Shown here: positions 30,035 to 40,700 of the stretch, in pieces
Layout of the letters: every line of letters starts with the position of its first letter
Numbering within the stretch: position 1 is the stretch's first letter
Assembly (NCBI GenBank): GCA_001839685.1
Contig: MLAK01000145.1
Location: 17,216 to 81,215 of the forward strand
Length of the DNA stretch: 64,000 bases
Reading direction: 5' to 3'
Source: Tritrichomonas foetus
Lineage: Eukaryota > Parabasalia > Tritrichomonadida > Tritrichomonadidae
The notes under the pieces: model-generated
The model's input: only the letters and a program-made list of their open reading frames with translations
Database searches by the model: none
What the model was told of the DNA's origin: nothing
Program-made: the position numbers and the translations under genes

Positions 30035-31384
30035 TATCTACACCTCACACAATCTAATCAGATGATGAGCCACATCAGACTATTTTATCACATTTTCATT
30101 GAAAATTTTCATCGAAAAATTGGCTAGCCAATATTAGATTGTCAATTTTCGAGAGTGATTTCACTCTATTCACATAGTGCTTGCACAGCCTAATAAATGT
30201 TACTAGTGATGCATCAAGTGTTCCAATTTATCGTAGATATCAAGAAATCGTTATTTTTTGAAAGGTAGATATCAACTTTTTATTCAATCTTTTTCAACGT
30301 TATAATTTGAATATTGAATTGAATTTGAATGGTTACGATTCGATTTTTTTCAAAAGTAAATTGAAAAGAATTGAAAGACAAAAACCAAAATTGTCTTTTG
30401 GAAGATGAAAATCATCATGCTTATTATCTATCTAGAACGATAAAAATATCTCCTCCTCTTCATTTTTTTTGAGCAGGGACGAAATATTATATTTTTTTGT
30501 GGCCTTTCCTGACAAAATTGGCCGGAAACGAAAGGAAAATCTATTTTAAAATAGTTTTTAATAACTTTTCTCTTTTTTCCGGCTTGTTTCGTGTCAAAAT
30601 AAAATTGGCTGATTATTAAAATATAAGTGAGAAAGGTTTCCATATTTATTTTCTTTTTATTCATCTGCTTTTCTTCAAGTTGTGCTTTCTTGTTTCTCCC
30701 GATTAGGTGGAATGAAGCATCAGACATTTCTCTTTTGTCCTCCTGACGCAGCCTCAGCATAATCCGATTGAATCATTCGATTTTCATGTGGCATCAAACC
30801 ACTTTTGGCGTATAAACTGATACTTTATGAAACAATAGTCATTAATTGACATTTTGCGCTTTTTCTATGAATTTCATGTTTACACCTCATTATAGCGGCT
30901 CATATCAATCAGTCTCTAAAATGTGATAACTATCGAAAAAATAATGGAGACAAATTTTCCTCAATAAATGAAGCCATTCCATCAAATCATAAACTTTTAC
31001 CGAAATACCCAAACAAGGAAATAATTTTTTTTTTCATTGAAGCAAATTGATGAATTTTCAAATCCAGATTTCAACAAGTTGCTTTAATTTTTCCAAATTG
31101 TTGTAAATAATTGTAATAAACCATTTTGAAAACATCAATGATATGATCTTTTATATTTTCAATTAAAATCAGTTAGGTGAACTGAGAAATAGGTTGGTCA
31201 CAAAACACAGAAATGAAAAACTTTATTTGGAAATTCAATGATATTCTATCAAATTAGTAATATCAAATTCAGTATTTCGAGAAATATTTCTCTAAAAAGC
31301 ATTTAAATTCTAGTTAATTTCAACTTTTTCAAAGTAAAATAAACTTGAAATATTTACTTAGGTGGTCATTTCACTTTTTATTGG
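30035..31384. other. Divergent intergenic region, 1.35 kb
   Basis: Spacer between the TM2-domain gene and PEPCK. A 110-codon minus-strand frame (30428-30760) has only basic, low-complexity content and was not accepted. The PEPCK initiator motifs are at the 3' end. Confidence 0.55.
31366..31376 (+). promoter_or_regulatory. Initiator-like motifs of the PEPCK gene
   Basis: TCATTT then TCACTT, both matching the trichomonad Inr consensus TCAYTW, 9-19 bases before the ATG. This gives the short leader expected for a highly expressed trichomonad gene. Confidence 0.65.
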
Positions 31385-33187
31385 ATGTCTGCTCCACCAA
31401 CAACAAACAAGAAACTCCTTGCTTTCGTTGAAGAATACACCAAGCTCTGCAAGCCAAAGACAGTTTACTGGTGCAATGGTTCACAAGAAGAAGCTGACCG
31501 CCTCTTCCAAGAAATGGTTGACAAGAAGATGGCTATCCGCCTCAACCAAGAAAAGCGCCCAGGATGCTACCTTTACCGCTCAGACAAACGCGATGTCGCC
31601 CGTGTCGAATCCCGCACATTCATCTGCTCTGAAAAAGAAGAAGATGCCGGACCAACAAACCACTGGATGGCCCCAGCTGAAATGAAGAAGAAGATGCACG
31701 CCCTCTATGACGGATGCATGGAAGGCCGTACAATGTACGTCATCCCATTCTCAATGGGTCCAATCGGCTCATCCATCGGTAAGAACGGTATCGAACTTAC
31801 AGACTCACCATACGTCGTCGTCTCAATGCGTATCATGACCCGCGTTTCCACAAAGGTTCTCGAATGCATTGGCGAAAACGGAGAATTCATTCCATGCGTT
31901 CACTCCGTCGGTGTCCCACTCAAGGCCGGAGTTGAAGATGTTGCCTGGCCATGCAACCCAGAAAACACATACATCACCCACTTCCCAGAAACCCGTGAAA
32001 TCCTTTCATTCGGTTCAGGATATGGTGGTAACGCCCTCCTCGGAAAGAAGTGCTTCGCCCTCCGTATCGGTTCCAAGATCGGTAAGGACGAAGGATGGCT
32101 CGCCGAGCACATGCTCATCCTTGGCGTTAAGAACCCAGAAGGCAAGAAGACATTCGTTACAGCTGCCTTCCCATCAGCCTGCGGAAAGACAAACTTCGCC
32201 ATGCTCATCCCACCAAAGGGTCTCACAGACAAAGGATGGGAAGTCACATGCGTCGGTGATGATATCGCTTGGATCAAGCCAGATGCCACAGGCCAACTCC
32301 GCGCCATCAACCCAGAAAACGGTTTCTTCGGTGTTGCCCCAGGAACAGCCATGGAAACAAATCCAAACGCCCTCCTTTCATGCGCCAAGAACACAATCTT
32401 CACAAACGTCGCCTTAACAGACGATGGTGATGTCTGGTGGGAAGGAATGACCAAGGAACCACCTGCTCACCTTATCGACTGGAACGGTCTTGACTGGACA
32501 CCAGGATGCGGCCGCCCATCATCCCATCCAAACAGCCGTTTCGCCGCCCCAGCCGCCAACTGCCCATGCATTGACCCAGAATGGGAAAACCCAGATGGTG
32601 TTCCAGTTTCCGTCTTCGTTTATGGTGGACGTCGTATGAACGATATCCCACTCGTTTACGAAGCTCGTAACTGGGCTCATGGTGTTTACATGGGTGCTAC
32701 AGTCGGTTCAGAACAAACAGCCGCCGCCGAAGGTCAAGTTGGTGCCCTCCGTCGTGATCCATTCGCCATGCTTCCATTCTGCGGTTACCACATGGGTGAC
32801 TACTTCAACCACTACCTCGAAATGGAATCCAAGTACCACGTCAAGACACCACACGTCTTCCACGTCAACTGGTTCCGCAAGTCACCAGAAGGCAAGTTCC
32901 TCTGGCCAGGATATGGTGAGAACGCACGTGTCCTCGCTTGGATGGTCGGCCGTGTCTATGGCACAGCCGCCGCCCACGAAGCTCCACTCGGTCTCGTCCC
33001 ACAATACGAAGATATGGACTGGTCCGGCTCAGACTTCACAAAGGAACAATTCGAAACAGTCATGAAGATCGATCCAGCCAAGGTTAAGCTTCAAGTTGAA
33101 GACAACACCAAATATCTCCGTGACACAATCGGACACGCTTCCGAACAACTCCTCCACGTTTCCGACGAAATCCTTTCACACTGCTAA
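31385..33187 (+). CDS. PEPCK: Phosphoenolpyruvate carboxykinase (GTP type)
   Basis: 600 residues, the usual length of the GTP-dependent family. It interconverts oxaloacetate and phosphoenolpyruvate with GTP/GDP; in trichomonads it links cytosolic PEP to the malate that feeds hydrogenosomes. Visible motifs are the P-loop FPSACGKT with the reactive cysteine C266 and K268, the metal-binding GDDIAW (residues 291-296), FGVAPGT, and [15 protein letters not shown]. No targeting sequence is present. The gene differs sharply from its neighbours in base use: third positions are mostly C or G, and local GC is far higher than in the flanks, as expected for strong translational selection on an abundant enzyme. 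That GC content also creates long shadow frames on other strands. The stop is followed by TAAATAAA-type polyadenylation sequence. Confidence 0.97.
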   Translation: MSAPPTTNKKLLAFVEEYTKLCKPKTVYWCNGSQEEADRLFQEMVDKKMAIRLNQEKRPGCYLYRSDKRDVARVESRTFICSEKEEDAGPTNHWMAPAEMKKKMHALYDGCMEGRTMYVIPFSMGPIGSSIGKNGIELTDSPYVVVSMRIMTRVSTKVLECIGENGEFIPCVHSVGVPLKAGVEDVAWPCNPENTYITHFPETREILSFGSGYGGNALLGKKCFALRIGSKIGKDEGWLAEHMLILGVKNPEGKKTFVTAAFPSACGKTNFAMLIPPKGLTDKGWEVTCVGDDIAWIKPDATGQLRAINPENGFFGVAPGTAMETNPNALLSCAKNTIFTNVALTDDGDVWWEGMTKEPPAHLIDWNGLDWTPGCGRPSSHPNSRFAAPAANCPCIDPEWENPDGVPVSVFVYGGRRMNDIPLVYEARNWAHGVYMGATVGSEQTAAAEGQVGALRRDPFAMLPFCGYHMGDYFNHYLEMESKYHVKTPHVFHVNWFRKSPEGKFLWPGYGENARVLAWMVGRVYGTAAAHEAPLGLVPQYEDMDWSGSDFTKEQFETVMKIDPAKVKLQVEDNTKYLRDTIGHASEQLLHVSDEILSHC

Positions 33188-33231
33188 ATAAACCATAACT
33201 AGGACTTAACTCATTCATTTTTTTTCACCCC

Positions 33232-33546
33232 CTAAAAATTCATTCTTTTTATGAAAGTTGATGATAGTGATATATTCACTGATTTCTTGGTGGTGACATT
33301 CACATGAAACTTCATAAGAAAATCTATCATATAATATACAGAAAGATGAACCATTAAATTAAGAAAACCATCATAACCTGACAGATTTTGGGATATTTGA
33401 ATTGTTTCGCAAAAACAAAATAAATTTTGAATTTCAAATGGAACTAAAGTTTCTTCACTTTTAGGAATGGAAATCACCATTAATTGAAGATCTCCTAAAG
33501 TATCAATATCTTTTATTAATTCAAAGAATCGATTTTGATATGTCAT
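33232..33546 (-). CDS. Small hypothetical protein
   Basis: 104 residues from a true ATG, ending 44 bases from the PEPCK stop (convergent) and starting 114 bases from the divergent CEP78-like gene. The composition is balanced rather than low-complexity (for example LGDLQLMVISIPKSEETLVPFEI), which is the main reason to list it. No family, signal peptide or membrane span was recognised. It could also be chance; expression data would decide. Confidence 0.4.
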   Translation of the reverse strand: MTYQNRFFELIKDIDTLGDLQLMVISIPKSEETLVPFEIQNLFCFCETIQISQNLSGYDGFLNLMVHLSVYYMIDFLMKFHVNVTTKKSVNISLSSTFIKRMNF

Positions 33547-33660
33547 CTTTATGTTGCAATTTTTTTGATGGTATAACTGCTAGAATAATCAAAAAGTGAG
33601 AAGCGACCGTTTAATAAAATTTTATTGTACGTTAAGGAACTCAAATTGAAAACTTCGTAA

Positions 33661-34920
33661 ATGAAGAAACCGCAAAACTTAAATTCTACTGAACTCAAGC
33701 AAATCGGCAAAATCGAAGGAGAGTGCTACAAATTTGACTTAAGTAGAATCTCAAATGAAAAATTCGAGAATTTATTGAAAACTATTAACACCATTGGTGT
33801 CAATAAAGCGACAGGATTTGGATTCAATACCGACCTTCTTACAAAGACCAATCAGCGCGCCCAACACACAGAAAAAAATGGAACGAGAGGCGATAAGCTC
33901 GCCCAAAAGAAACTCCACCAATTGCCAGTCGCGTTATCGTCTTCAGTTATCCTCAGAAAGAAATCAGCAATCAGAGACCTTTGCTCTCAAATCTCCAAAA
34001 TATTGCCAAAGTCAGAAACACTCGAATTTCTAAAATTAAGATCCATTCCAATAAAAGTGGCAGATGTTGAACTCTTATCTCAAGGAATATTTGAATCAGG
34101 AACTCTTCGCACTCTACGGTTTTGCGATGTTCCATTAGGTGATGATGGATTTGAAAGATTGGCTCGAGCTCTTCGAAAGCAGTCTGTGATCAATTTGCAG
34201 CTCAGAAAATGCAAACTTACTGATGAATCGGGCCAAGCCATGAGATCGTTATTATTTTATCATTCTTATGTTCAAAATGAAGTAGAATGGAGGGATTCGC
34301 TCTCTAAGAAGAATGCTGGAAGGCATCAAACACCTGTTTTATGTCTATCAAATTTGGATCTCCAAGATAATGAATTTACTTTCCAATATATTGAATCTAT
34401 TCAAGATCCATTGATTGATCTTCGGATCGTGAAAGTGCTAGATTTGAGAGGAAATGCTGGAATTTCTAGTACAGTTGTTTCAAATTTGGTCAAAAGTATT
34501 CCAGACACAACTGTGTTGACAGGCCCATCAAAACCCATCAAATCACCTAAACCACAACCCAAATTATTCAAGTCACCAACTTATTCAAAATCGAGTCTTT
34601 CTATTTCTTCACCAAATGGTTCACCACAGAGTCCTAAATCATTAAAGGAACAAAGGCTTCAGGCCCTTGAAACAGAAAATGAAAGATTAAAATTGTTAAT
34701 TGAATGCCTACAAACAGGAAATAATGTGGTGCAACTTGAACCAGGATTGAACATTGTTGGGCCACGTGCAGCAGAATTGGTTGATCATATTGTGAAGTTG
34801 GATGACCTGCTGGCACGCGCACAAGATGGTCCTCCATCATTTCTTTCTAGCTCACGAGGGAATTCATCAAATGAATTCAAATCTCCAGGAAAGAGAAGAG
34901 CTACGCCTAAAAAAGTATAA
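33661..34920 (+). CDS. Leucine-rich-repeat protein, CEP78-like
   Basis: 419 residues. An RI-type leucine-rich repeat block spans about residues 115-285 (LEFLKLRSIPI, LRTLRFCDVPLGDDGF, VINLQLRKCKLTDESG, VLCLSNLDLQDNEF, VKVLDLRGNAGIS). It contains an insertion with EVEWRDSLSKK where CEP78 has its conserved Trp-containing segment. A Ser/Pro/Lys-rich linker follows (about 285-325), then a coiled coil (RLQALETENERLKLLIECL) and a basic tail. CEP78 is a basal-body and centriole protein, so a role at trichomonad basal bodies is plausible. The assignment rests on layout and a few motifs, and a generic LRR protein is the alternative. The ATG is the first in frame. Confidence 0.6.
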   Translation: MKKPQNLNSTELKQIGKIEGECYKFDLSRISNEKFENLLKTINTIGVNKATGFGFNTDLLTKTNQRAQHTEKNGTRGDKLAQKKLHQLPVALSSSVILRKKSAIRDLCSQISKILPKSETLEFLKLRSIPIKVADVELLSQGIFESGTLRTLRFCDVPLGDDGFERLARALRKQSVINLQLRKCKLTDESGQAMRSLLFYHSYVQNEVEWRDSLSKKNAGRHQTPVLCLSNLDLQDNEFTFQYIESIQDPLIDLRIVKVLDLRGNAGISSTVVSNLVKSIPDTTVLTGPSKPIKSPKPQPKLFKSPTYSKSSLSISSPNGSPQSPKSLKEQRLQALETENERLKLLIECLQTGNNVVQLEPGLNIVGPRAAELVDHIVKLDDLLARAQDGPPSFLSSSRGNSSNEFKSPGKRRATPKKV

Positions 34921-35248
34921 ATGATGTAACTGTATTGTACTGTTAATTAAACCATTTTAATAATAATATTTTCAATATTTAATTTATTTTTTTTATATTT
35001 TTGCAAGTCATTTCCTCCGCTGACCTCAACAAACATAAAATAGTATATTAGAATTAATAAATGAATATGCCAAACTTAATGAATAATTAACTATCTCGAT
35101 CATCTTGAATTGTAATTTTCATTATTCATTTTACATGATAATAAATTTATTTCACATGCCATAATTAAAGTATCCATACTTCTCTTTTTATTCATGATGA
35201 ACTTTTTCTGTAATCATTCAATAAAATATAACCATATTTCTGCCAAAA
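34921..35248. other. Intergenic, 328 bases
   Basis: AT-rich spacer between two plus-strand genes with several TAAA and AATAAA-like sites. Nothing else was seen. Confidence 0.55.
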
Positions 35249-35746
35249 ATGTCGAAAAAAGCATCTGAAGCATCAGATCATCATGAAAATGAAAATGAAT
35301 CAAACTACTTCGAACAAGGTGTTGAGTGTCTTGGGAACATTCTCGACTTGTCGCCCAAGCGTTTTAAGCTTTTCAATTATAATACCGCATTTGATGCCTA
35401 TCTCGAATTTATTGAAGACGCAAAACGCAAAATACCGATAAGAGATTTACGACAAACATTTCCAAACTCAAAATCTTACGCTACACACGAAATGATTTTA
35501 ACTCCGAGTTTTGTTTGCTATCTTGCGATGAGACGGCTTAGAAGACTCCTCGAAGTCGAACAATTTCCACCAGTCAGTCAAATTTCAGAACCTCCCCTCG
35601 AATTGGTTACGGAAACCGAAAAATCACAAAATGAAAATGTTCAACTTTTCCATCCAAAAAGCCGCGATCAAGTTTCTTGTGAGTTGGCAGAATTTACATG
35701 TGATTTAACAACGGACATCGACTTATCTATTTTTGAGATCGAATAA
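35249..35746 (+). CDS. Hypothetical protein, 165 aa
   Basis: Not recognised. The N-terminus is charged (MSKKASEASDHHENENES). The central part (about 22-115) looks like a folded helical domain with conserved-looking aromatics (FEQGVECLGNILDLSPKRF, NYNTAFDAYLEFIEDAKRK, LTPSFVCYLAMRRLRRLL). The C-terminus is acidic. There is no signal peptide or membrane span. The codon use and the balanced composition suggest a real protein. The gene stands alone before a convergent 7TM gene. Confidence 0.65.
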   Translation: MSKKASEASDHHENENESNYFEQGVECLGNILDLSPKRFKLFNYNTAFDAYLEFIEDAKRKIPIRDLRQTFPNSKSYATHEMILTPSFVCYLAMRRLRRLLEVEQFPPVSQISEPPLELVTETEKSQNENVQLFHPKSRDQVSCELAEFTCDLTTDIDLSIFEIE

Positions 35747-35875
35747 TTATTGGTTTTATATTGTTCTTGATTTAATGTATAGTAATAAAGTTTTTAACAA
35801 ATTATTCAACTTTTTTTTCTTTTTGTTTTTTTATCCTCGATCATAAAACGAGAAATTATATCAAGAATGCTAAAG

Positions 35876-35903
35876 ACTCTTATATTCGTTTAAATATAAG
35901 AGT
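35876..35903. terminator. Perfect 11-bp-stem hairpin 3' of hypothetical gene
   Basis: ACTCTTATATT (35876-35886) and its exact reverse complement (35893-35903) with the 6-base loop CGTTTA. It lies 130 bases after the stop at 35746, between convergent genes. A transcription-end or RNA 3'-end role is conceivable but unproven; eukaryotic terminators need no hairpin. Confidence 0.35.
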
Positions 35904-36014
35904 TATAGATAATCTATTCTTGATTCATTTATAACTAATTCTAATGCATATCTCGAAGAAACTATTTCCTTAATCCATCTTAGCTTACTGGGCTAATCAA
36001 TGGTTAACATATCC

Positions 36015-36077
36015 ACATTCATCTATCAAGAAACAACATTCATCTATCAAGACATAACATTCATCTATCAAGAAAAA
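36015..36077. repeat. Three-copy 21-bp tandem repeat
   Basis: Units at 36015, 36036 and 36057, each beginning ACATTCATCTATCAAGA and differing only in the last few bases. Confidence 0.9.
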
Positions 36078-36193
36078 AACATTGGTAAATCAAAAAACTT
36101 TGATGCTATAATAAGAATAGGAATAAGAATAAGATAAAAAAGAATCTCAAATTATTACTATAAAGATTTATATAAACATGTCATTGAAACTCA

Positions 36194-37654
36194 TTAATCA
36201 AGTTTGTTATCAATTGGAATTGGTTGTGGTTTGTCTAAAAATTCATCATTGAAGTCAAAGCCATCATCACTCCTCTTCCTCTTCTTCTTCGATATTGTTT
36301 TGGTTTTTATGACTGGAATGAAACCTGGATCAGATTCAGGATCAGATTGAACAAGGTCATTTCCAAGACCAAAATTATCATTATGCTTTCCCTTTTTCAA
36401 ATTGTTGTCATTTATTGTCTGCCAACCCATTGGATTGAAGTCCCAGAGATACCAACCACACAAAATATCTAGAGAAATCAAAAAGATAGGAAGAATCGAA
36501 AATTCAATCCATTCTTTACCTCGAATTGCAATTATACTTAATGAATATGATTGATAACAAATAAATAATCCACAAAAAGTGTAAAGAAGAAGAAGAATAG
36601 ATAAAACAATCAAAAGCTTCTTTCGTTTGGAATCATCAGAAACTTCCTGCGGAGCTGATTTAAATGCATGAATGATTGTAAACAGACAAACACCGAAAAT
36701 CAGCAAAAAATCAGCAAATGGAATCAAACTAAATCCTAAATTCCAAGTTCCTGTCAAACGAGAGTTAAATTTAGTTATTCCATGCACTTCAAAAAATGAA
36801 AAGATAAAAAGAAAAGCAAAAATTATATAAAAATTCTTAAATCCGATTTCATTTGGATACTGCAAACATGAACATGCCATATAAAGAAGTGAAACAATAG
36901 ATAATGCCCTAAAAGTTGAAACTCCTAATGCTATGAAAATATTTGAATCACCGAAAAGTAACCAAAATATGAAAAATCCAATAAATGAGCCAAAAAACAA
37001 CAACAAAAATGAAGAGGTAGCAATAAATGCTTTGTGATTGAATGCAAGTGTTGGTGTGGATTTAAGTACCGAGTAAGACCAAAAGAACAGATATAATAAA
37101 GAAATGATAAAGCAAATAATGACAGAAACCATCAAATAAAACAATCTGTTATCAATTTGAGAAGTTGATTCAAAAGAAGCGTTTCCATTGATAACAAATT
37201 CTTTATCTCCACAATTTGAGAGGATAATTGTCCAAAGTGATGATTCTTTAACTGCAAAATCAACATTTTTTGTATTATTTGAAGTTTCTTTATTTTTGTT
37301 TAAATTCTCATTTAAAATTTGGCTCCCTTCTATTTTGAAAACTCTTCGCATGACAGGCGCATTATTTTTGACTTTTAAAAATCCGGGCTGGCAATTGTCG
37401 GAATTTGATTGACAACAAACTGGATTAATTTTATATTCGTCTTCGAAAACTGATGAATGATCTGCTTCGTTATAAAGAATCAATTCGAGATTGCAGGTTC
37501 CGTGACATTCTGAAAATGTAAAATTTGATAGAAATGATCCGTCATTGAGATCGAATATCTTTTTGACAATTGTACCTGGCAGAAAAGCTTGGTTTTTATA
37601 GTTCGCAATACTGATCGAGTTGCATAATGCACAAAGATAAACAAAAAGATTCAT
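36194..37654 (-). CDS. Seven-transmembrane GOST-type (lung-7TM/GPR180-like) receptor
   Basis: 486 residues from the ATG at 37654, which gives a clean signal peptide (MNLFVYLCALCNSIS); the open frame reaches a TTG at 37768 but that extension is an unlikely hydrophobic lead. A lumenal domain of about 155 residues with several cysteines (ECHGTCNLEL, NPVCCQSNSDNCQPG) precedes seven hydrophobic spans between about residues 170 and 410. The tail of about 65 residues is hydrophilic with a basic patch (KTISKKKRKRSDD). This is the layout of GOLD-domain seven-helix proteins (GPR107/108, GPR180, TMEM145), which work in Golgi-endosome traffic. The exact subfamily is not resolved. It is the second such protein in the window. 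Confidence 0.6.
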   Translation of the reverse strand: MNLFVYLCALCNSISIANYKNQAFLPGTIVKKIFDLNDGSFLSNFTFSECHGTCNLELILYNEADHSSVFEDEYKINPVCCQSNSDNCQPGFLKVKNNAPVMRRVFKIEGSQILNENLNKNKETSNNTKNVDFAVKESSLWTIILSNCGDKEFVINGNASFESTSQIDNRLFYLMVSVIICFIISLLYLFFWSYSVLKSTPTLAFNHKAFIATSSFLLLFFGSFIGFFIFWLLFGDSNIFIALGVSTFRALSIVSLLYMACSCLQYPNEIGFKNFYIIFAFLFIFSFFEVHGITKFNSRLTGTWNLGFSLIPFADFLLIFGVCLFTIIHAFKSAPQEVSDDSKRKKLLIVLSILLLLYTFCGLFICYQSYSLSIIAIRGKEWIEFSILPIFLISLDILCGWYLWDFNPMGWQTINDNNLKKGKHNDNFGLGNDLVQSDPESDPGFIPVIKTKTISKKKRKRSDDGFDFNDEFLDKPQPIPIDNKLD

Positions 37655-37793
37655 GATTTTGATGAGCGAAACGATTAAAATAAACACAATTCCAATCACC
37701 AAGAAATGATCTATTTGAATACATAAGACCAAAATTTCAAAATCTTCAATTTGAACAAACCTTCTCAAATATTATAGTGGGATTTTTAGAATA
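37655..37793. promoter_or_regulatory. Compact divergent promoter, 7TM protein / Nup155
   Basis: Only 139 bases separate the two outward ATGs, so both promoters must share this stretch. No TCAYTW motif is obvious close to either ATG. Confidence 0.5.
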
Positions 37794-40700
37794 ATGCTTC
37801 TTCCAGATTTAAATGACAAAATATTCAATCAGATTCTTGATTACGATCGTGAATACCCCGAGTTTTATTCCAAACTTTCAAACGAACCAGATCGCGTTCA
37901 ATATTGTTGCTCATCGACATTAAGCGACATGGCGACATTTTCAAGCGTTGTTCCATTTCCAAAAGACGTATCAATCCATTACACAACGGCCACTTTGAAG
38001 GCTTCGTTTGGATGCCTAGCCGAAATAGGAAGATTTTACTGCATAACAGATAACAAACTTTTTCTGTGGTCTTCGACTGATTCTTTTTGCGAACAAATTC
38101 AAGAAGAAGATGCCAGCGTAATTACAAGCGTTTGCTTGTGCGGAGTCGACCCAATTTTATTAGGATATATCCCAGACGTCAAATTCACCCTCGTTTTAGC
38201 CACGCCGAAATACATCAAAATAATTCCAGTCAGTGGGCCAAGAATTGACTTCTCCCAGTTTTATTTAACGGAAATAAATTTTGCCCCATTTTGTATCGCC
38301 GCCGGCCAAGATGGCCGGATTTTCGTCGGTGGTGAATGCGGCCAAATATTTTTATTACGGTTTGATGTCGACAATTATAAAGCGCGATCGATTGCATATA
38401 ATTATTCTGTTACAGATTGGGTTTATGGCGTTTTCCCTCGCCTTTTGAAAGCAACTGTTGGTTTTCAAACACCTTCTATTGTTCATATTTGCTTTGATGC
38501 TTCTTTTTCATACCTGGCAGCAATTGACGATCAATCACATGTTCGATTTTTCAATTTTGAAGCATCATCAGACAGTTGTACAGTTTTGTCTATTGATGAT
38601 ATTGAGCAATTAGAAATTGCATCAATATGTAGTGTTCCACCGATTGACCCAGAAAATCCACATTTTATTGCTTTTTGCAAAAACGGAAAGAGAATCTGTT
38701 TTGGGAAAAAAGTTACCGAAAAACATGGAAGTACGAAATTTGGAATTGTTTCAGAAAAGGATCCACCACCTGAGTTAGGTGATGACCAAGTTGTTTCGGC
38801 TCAAAGCTTTATGGGCTTAACAATCTTCCTTTGTAAAAAGTCAGCCATTATTTTAAGAAGCCAAAGATACTCAGAATTTGATATTTGTGAATTCGTCGCT
38901 GTTCAGACACTTCCTGGTACCGGGCTTGCTCTTGGTTCAGCCAACATCGACTTCTCATATACAGATCCCCTAATTTGGCAGCATAATCATGAACCACCGA
39001 TCTCCTACATATTAACAGCTGCAGGTGGCTACAAATGTACCTTTTCAACACCTTCTGAAACATTGACCAGACTTATTGTTACAAATCACGGTTTTATTAA
39101 AAATGATGTTGTCGAATGGTTTTCCAATTTCTATGAACAATCTGAGCCAATTGCAAATGCGCTACTTTCCTGTTTCCAATGTCCAGAAAACTCAAATTGG
39201 GCTTTGTTCATTGCATCACAATATTCACAACAATTTAGCCAAAGTATGCATTCTCTCATGATTGATGGCCTAGCTCTTCGAGTTGCCAGAATTTTACAAC
39301 CGTTGTTCCATTCAATCATCATGTTTGAATACACTAGTAAAAAAAATGAGCAAAAGTGGAGAGTTTCACAACCTTTCAAAGATTTATCACCAATGGTTAT
39401 TGTCCAATTAGACAATGTTAACTATTTAATGAAGAAATACATAGAAAACCAAGAATCATCAACTGAAACTATTTTAATTCAAACAAATGATGTTTTTAGT
39501 GCCGAGAAGTATCATATTAAAAAGTTGTCATCATTTGTAGATTTTGCCATTGAAATTCTAAAGTTCCTTGGTTTAATCGGCCAGCAAAAGAAGGCACTTT
39601 GTACCGCAGTCATTAAAATGTTTGTAGAATCAGCTCAGTCGCCTTCCGAAATAGAAGAACGACAGAACGAATTGGATTATTTGGTGAAAATACCATTTTA
39701 TTCATGTCTTTTTGATGATAAGAACTTCCGTAAAGCACTTCGTATTTGTAATCGTATTATTTTCACAGAAATAACACCAACAAATGACATGAATAACTTT
39801 GCAAGACAATTAGCTGAAACTTGTCCATCACTATCGAATGAAACAAACGCAAAATTCCAAATTTCCAATGCAATTGATCGTCTTGAAGCAGTATTATTAA
39901 GTGATCCTGATACACAAAAACTTTATTTACCTCTTGTTGTGAATACATTCATTGAATACTCAGGTGAATTCATTTCAAAGGAAAATTTGAAATCAGTTGT
40001 TTCAAAATTAATTCAACTAAATGCAATTGATTCAGCAATTTCTATCCTTGAAGCAAAATTTGTTCACATTGATCCATCAAATCGTGCATTGGCATTCTTT
40101 AAAGATGGTTATGACACTCAAAAAGATCCAATTGGTCAACAATTCTTTGACCAAGTCTATTCACTAATGAATGAACCACTAGATCAAATTATTTCTGAAA
40201 AGAATGGTCTTGAATCATTAATGAAATCAAAATACGAATTAATTCATATTTTCACATTCGGTCTCCTCATGGAACAACCAGAAACTTTGATTAGATTAAA
40301 TTCACCATATTTGAAAGAATATATAAAGGACTATAAAATTGAATATTATTGGAAATACCTTCTTGTTCATAATGACATGAAAGCAGCATATAAAGAATTG
40401 ATTCGATTGGCAAAAGAAACCGGTGAGAAAAGAGCAAAAGATCGTCTAGAATGGTTAAACATGGCACTCAGCTATGCACAAAAATGTAATGCTAGTTACA
40501 CAGAAATAGATGAAATTCAAAAATTTGCAATTTGTGCAAAACTTCAGAACGAAGTTCAAGGGGATGATACCAAAAGTCAAGAATTAATGAATTTCCAACA
40601 AATTGCAAAATGCGCTGCTCAACAAAATAAATATGATGTTGCATTGAAGGCATTAAGTCTTCAACCAATGAAGAAACTCGATGTTAATGAATTAAAGGAC

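Larger units (their letters stand above)
35747..36193. other. Convergent spacer with hairpin and 21-bp repeats
   Basis: 447 bases holding the perfect hairpin at 35876-35903 and the three-copy 21-bp repeat at 36015-36077. No gene. Confidence 0.6.

Noticed and set aside
30428..30760. 110-codon minus-strand frame upstream of PEPCK
   Set aside because: Low-complexity Lys/Arg-rich content, no domain, located in a large divergent spacer.
31900..32454. 184-codon antisense frame inside PEPCK
   Set aside because: Product of the GC-rich, biased codons of PEPCK; the sense frame has all catalytic motifs.
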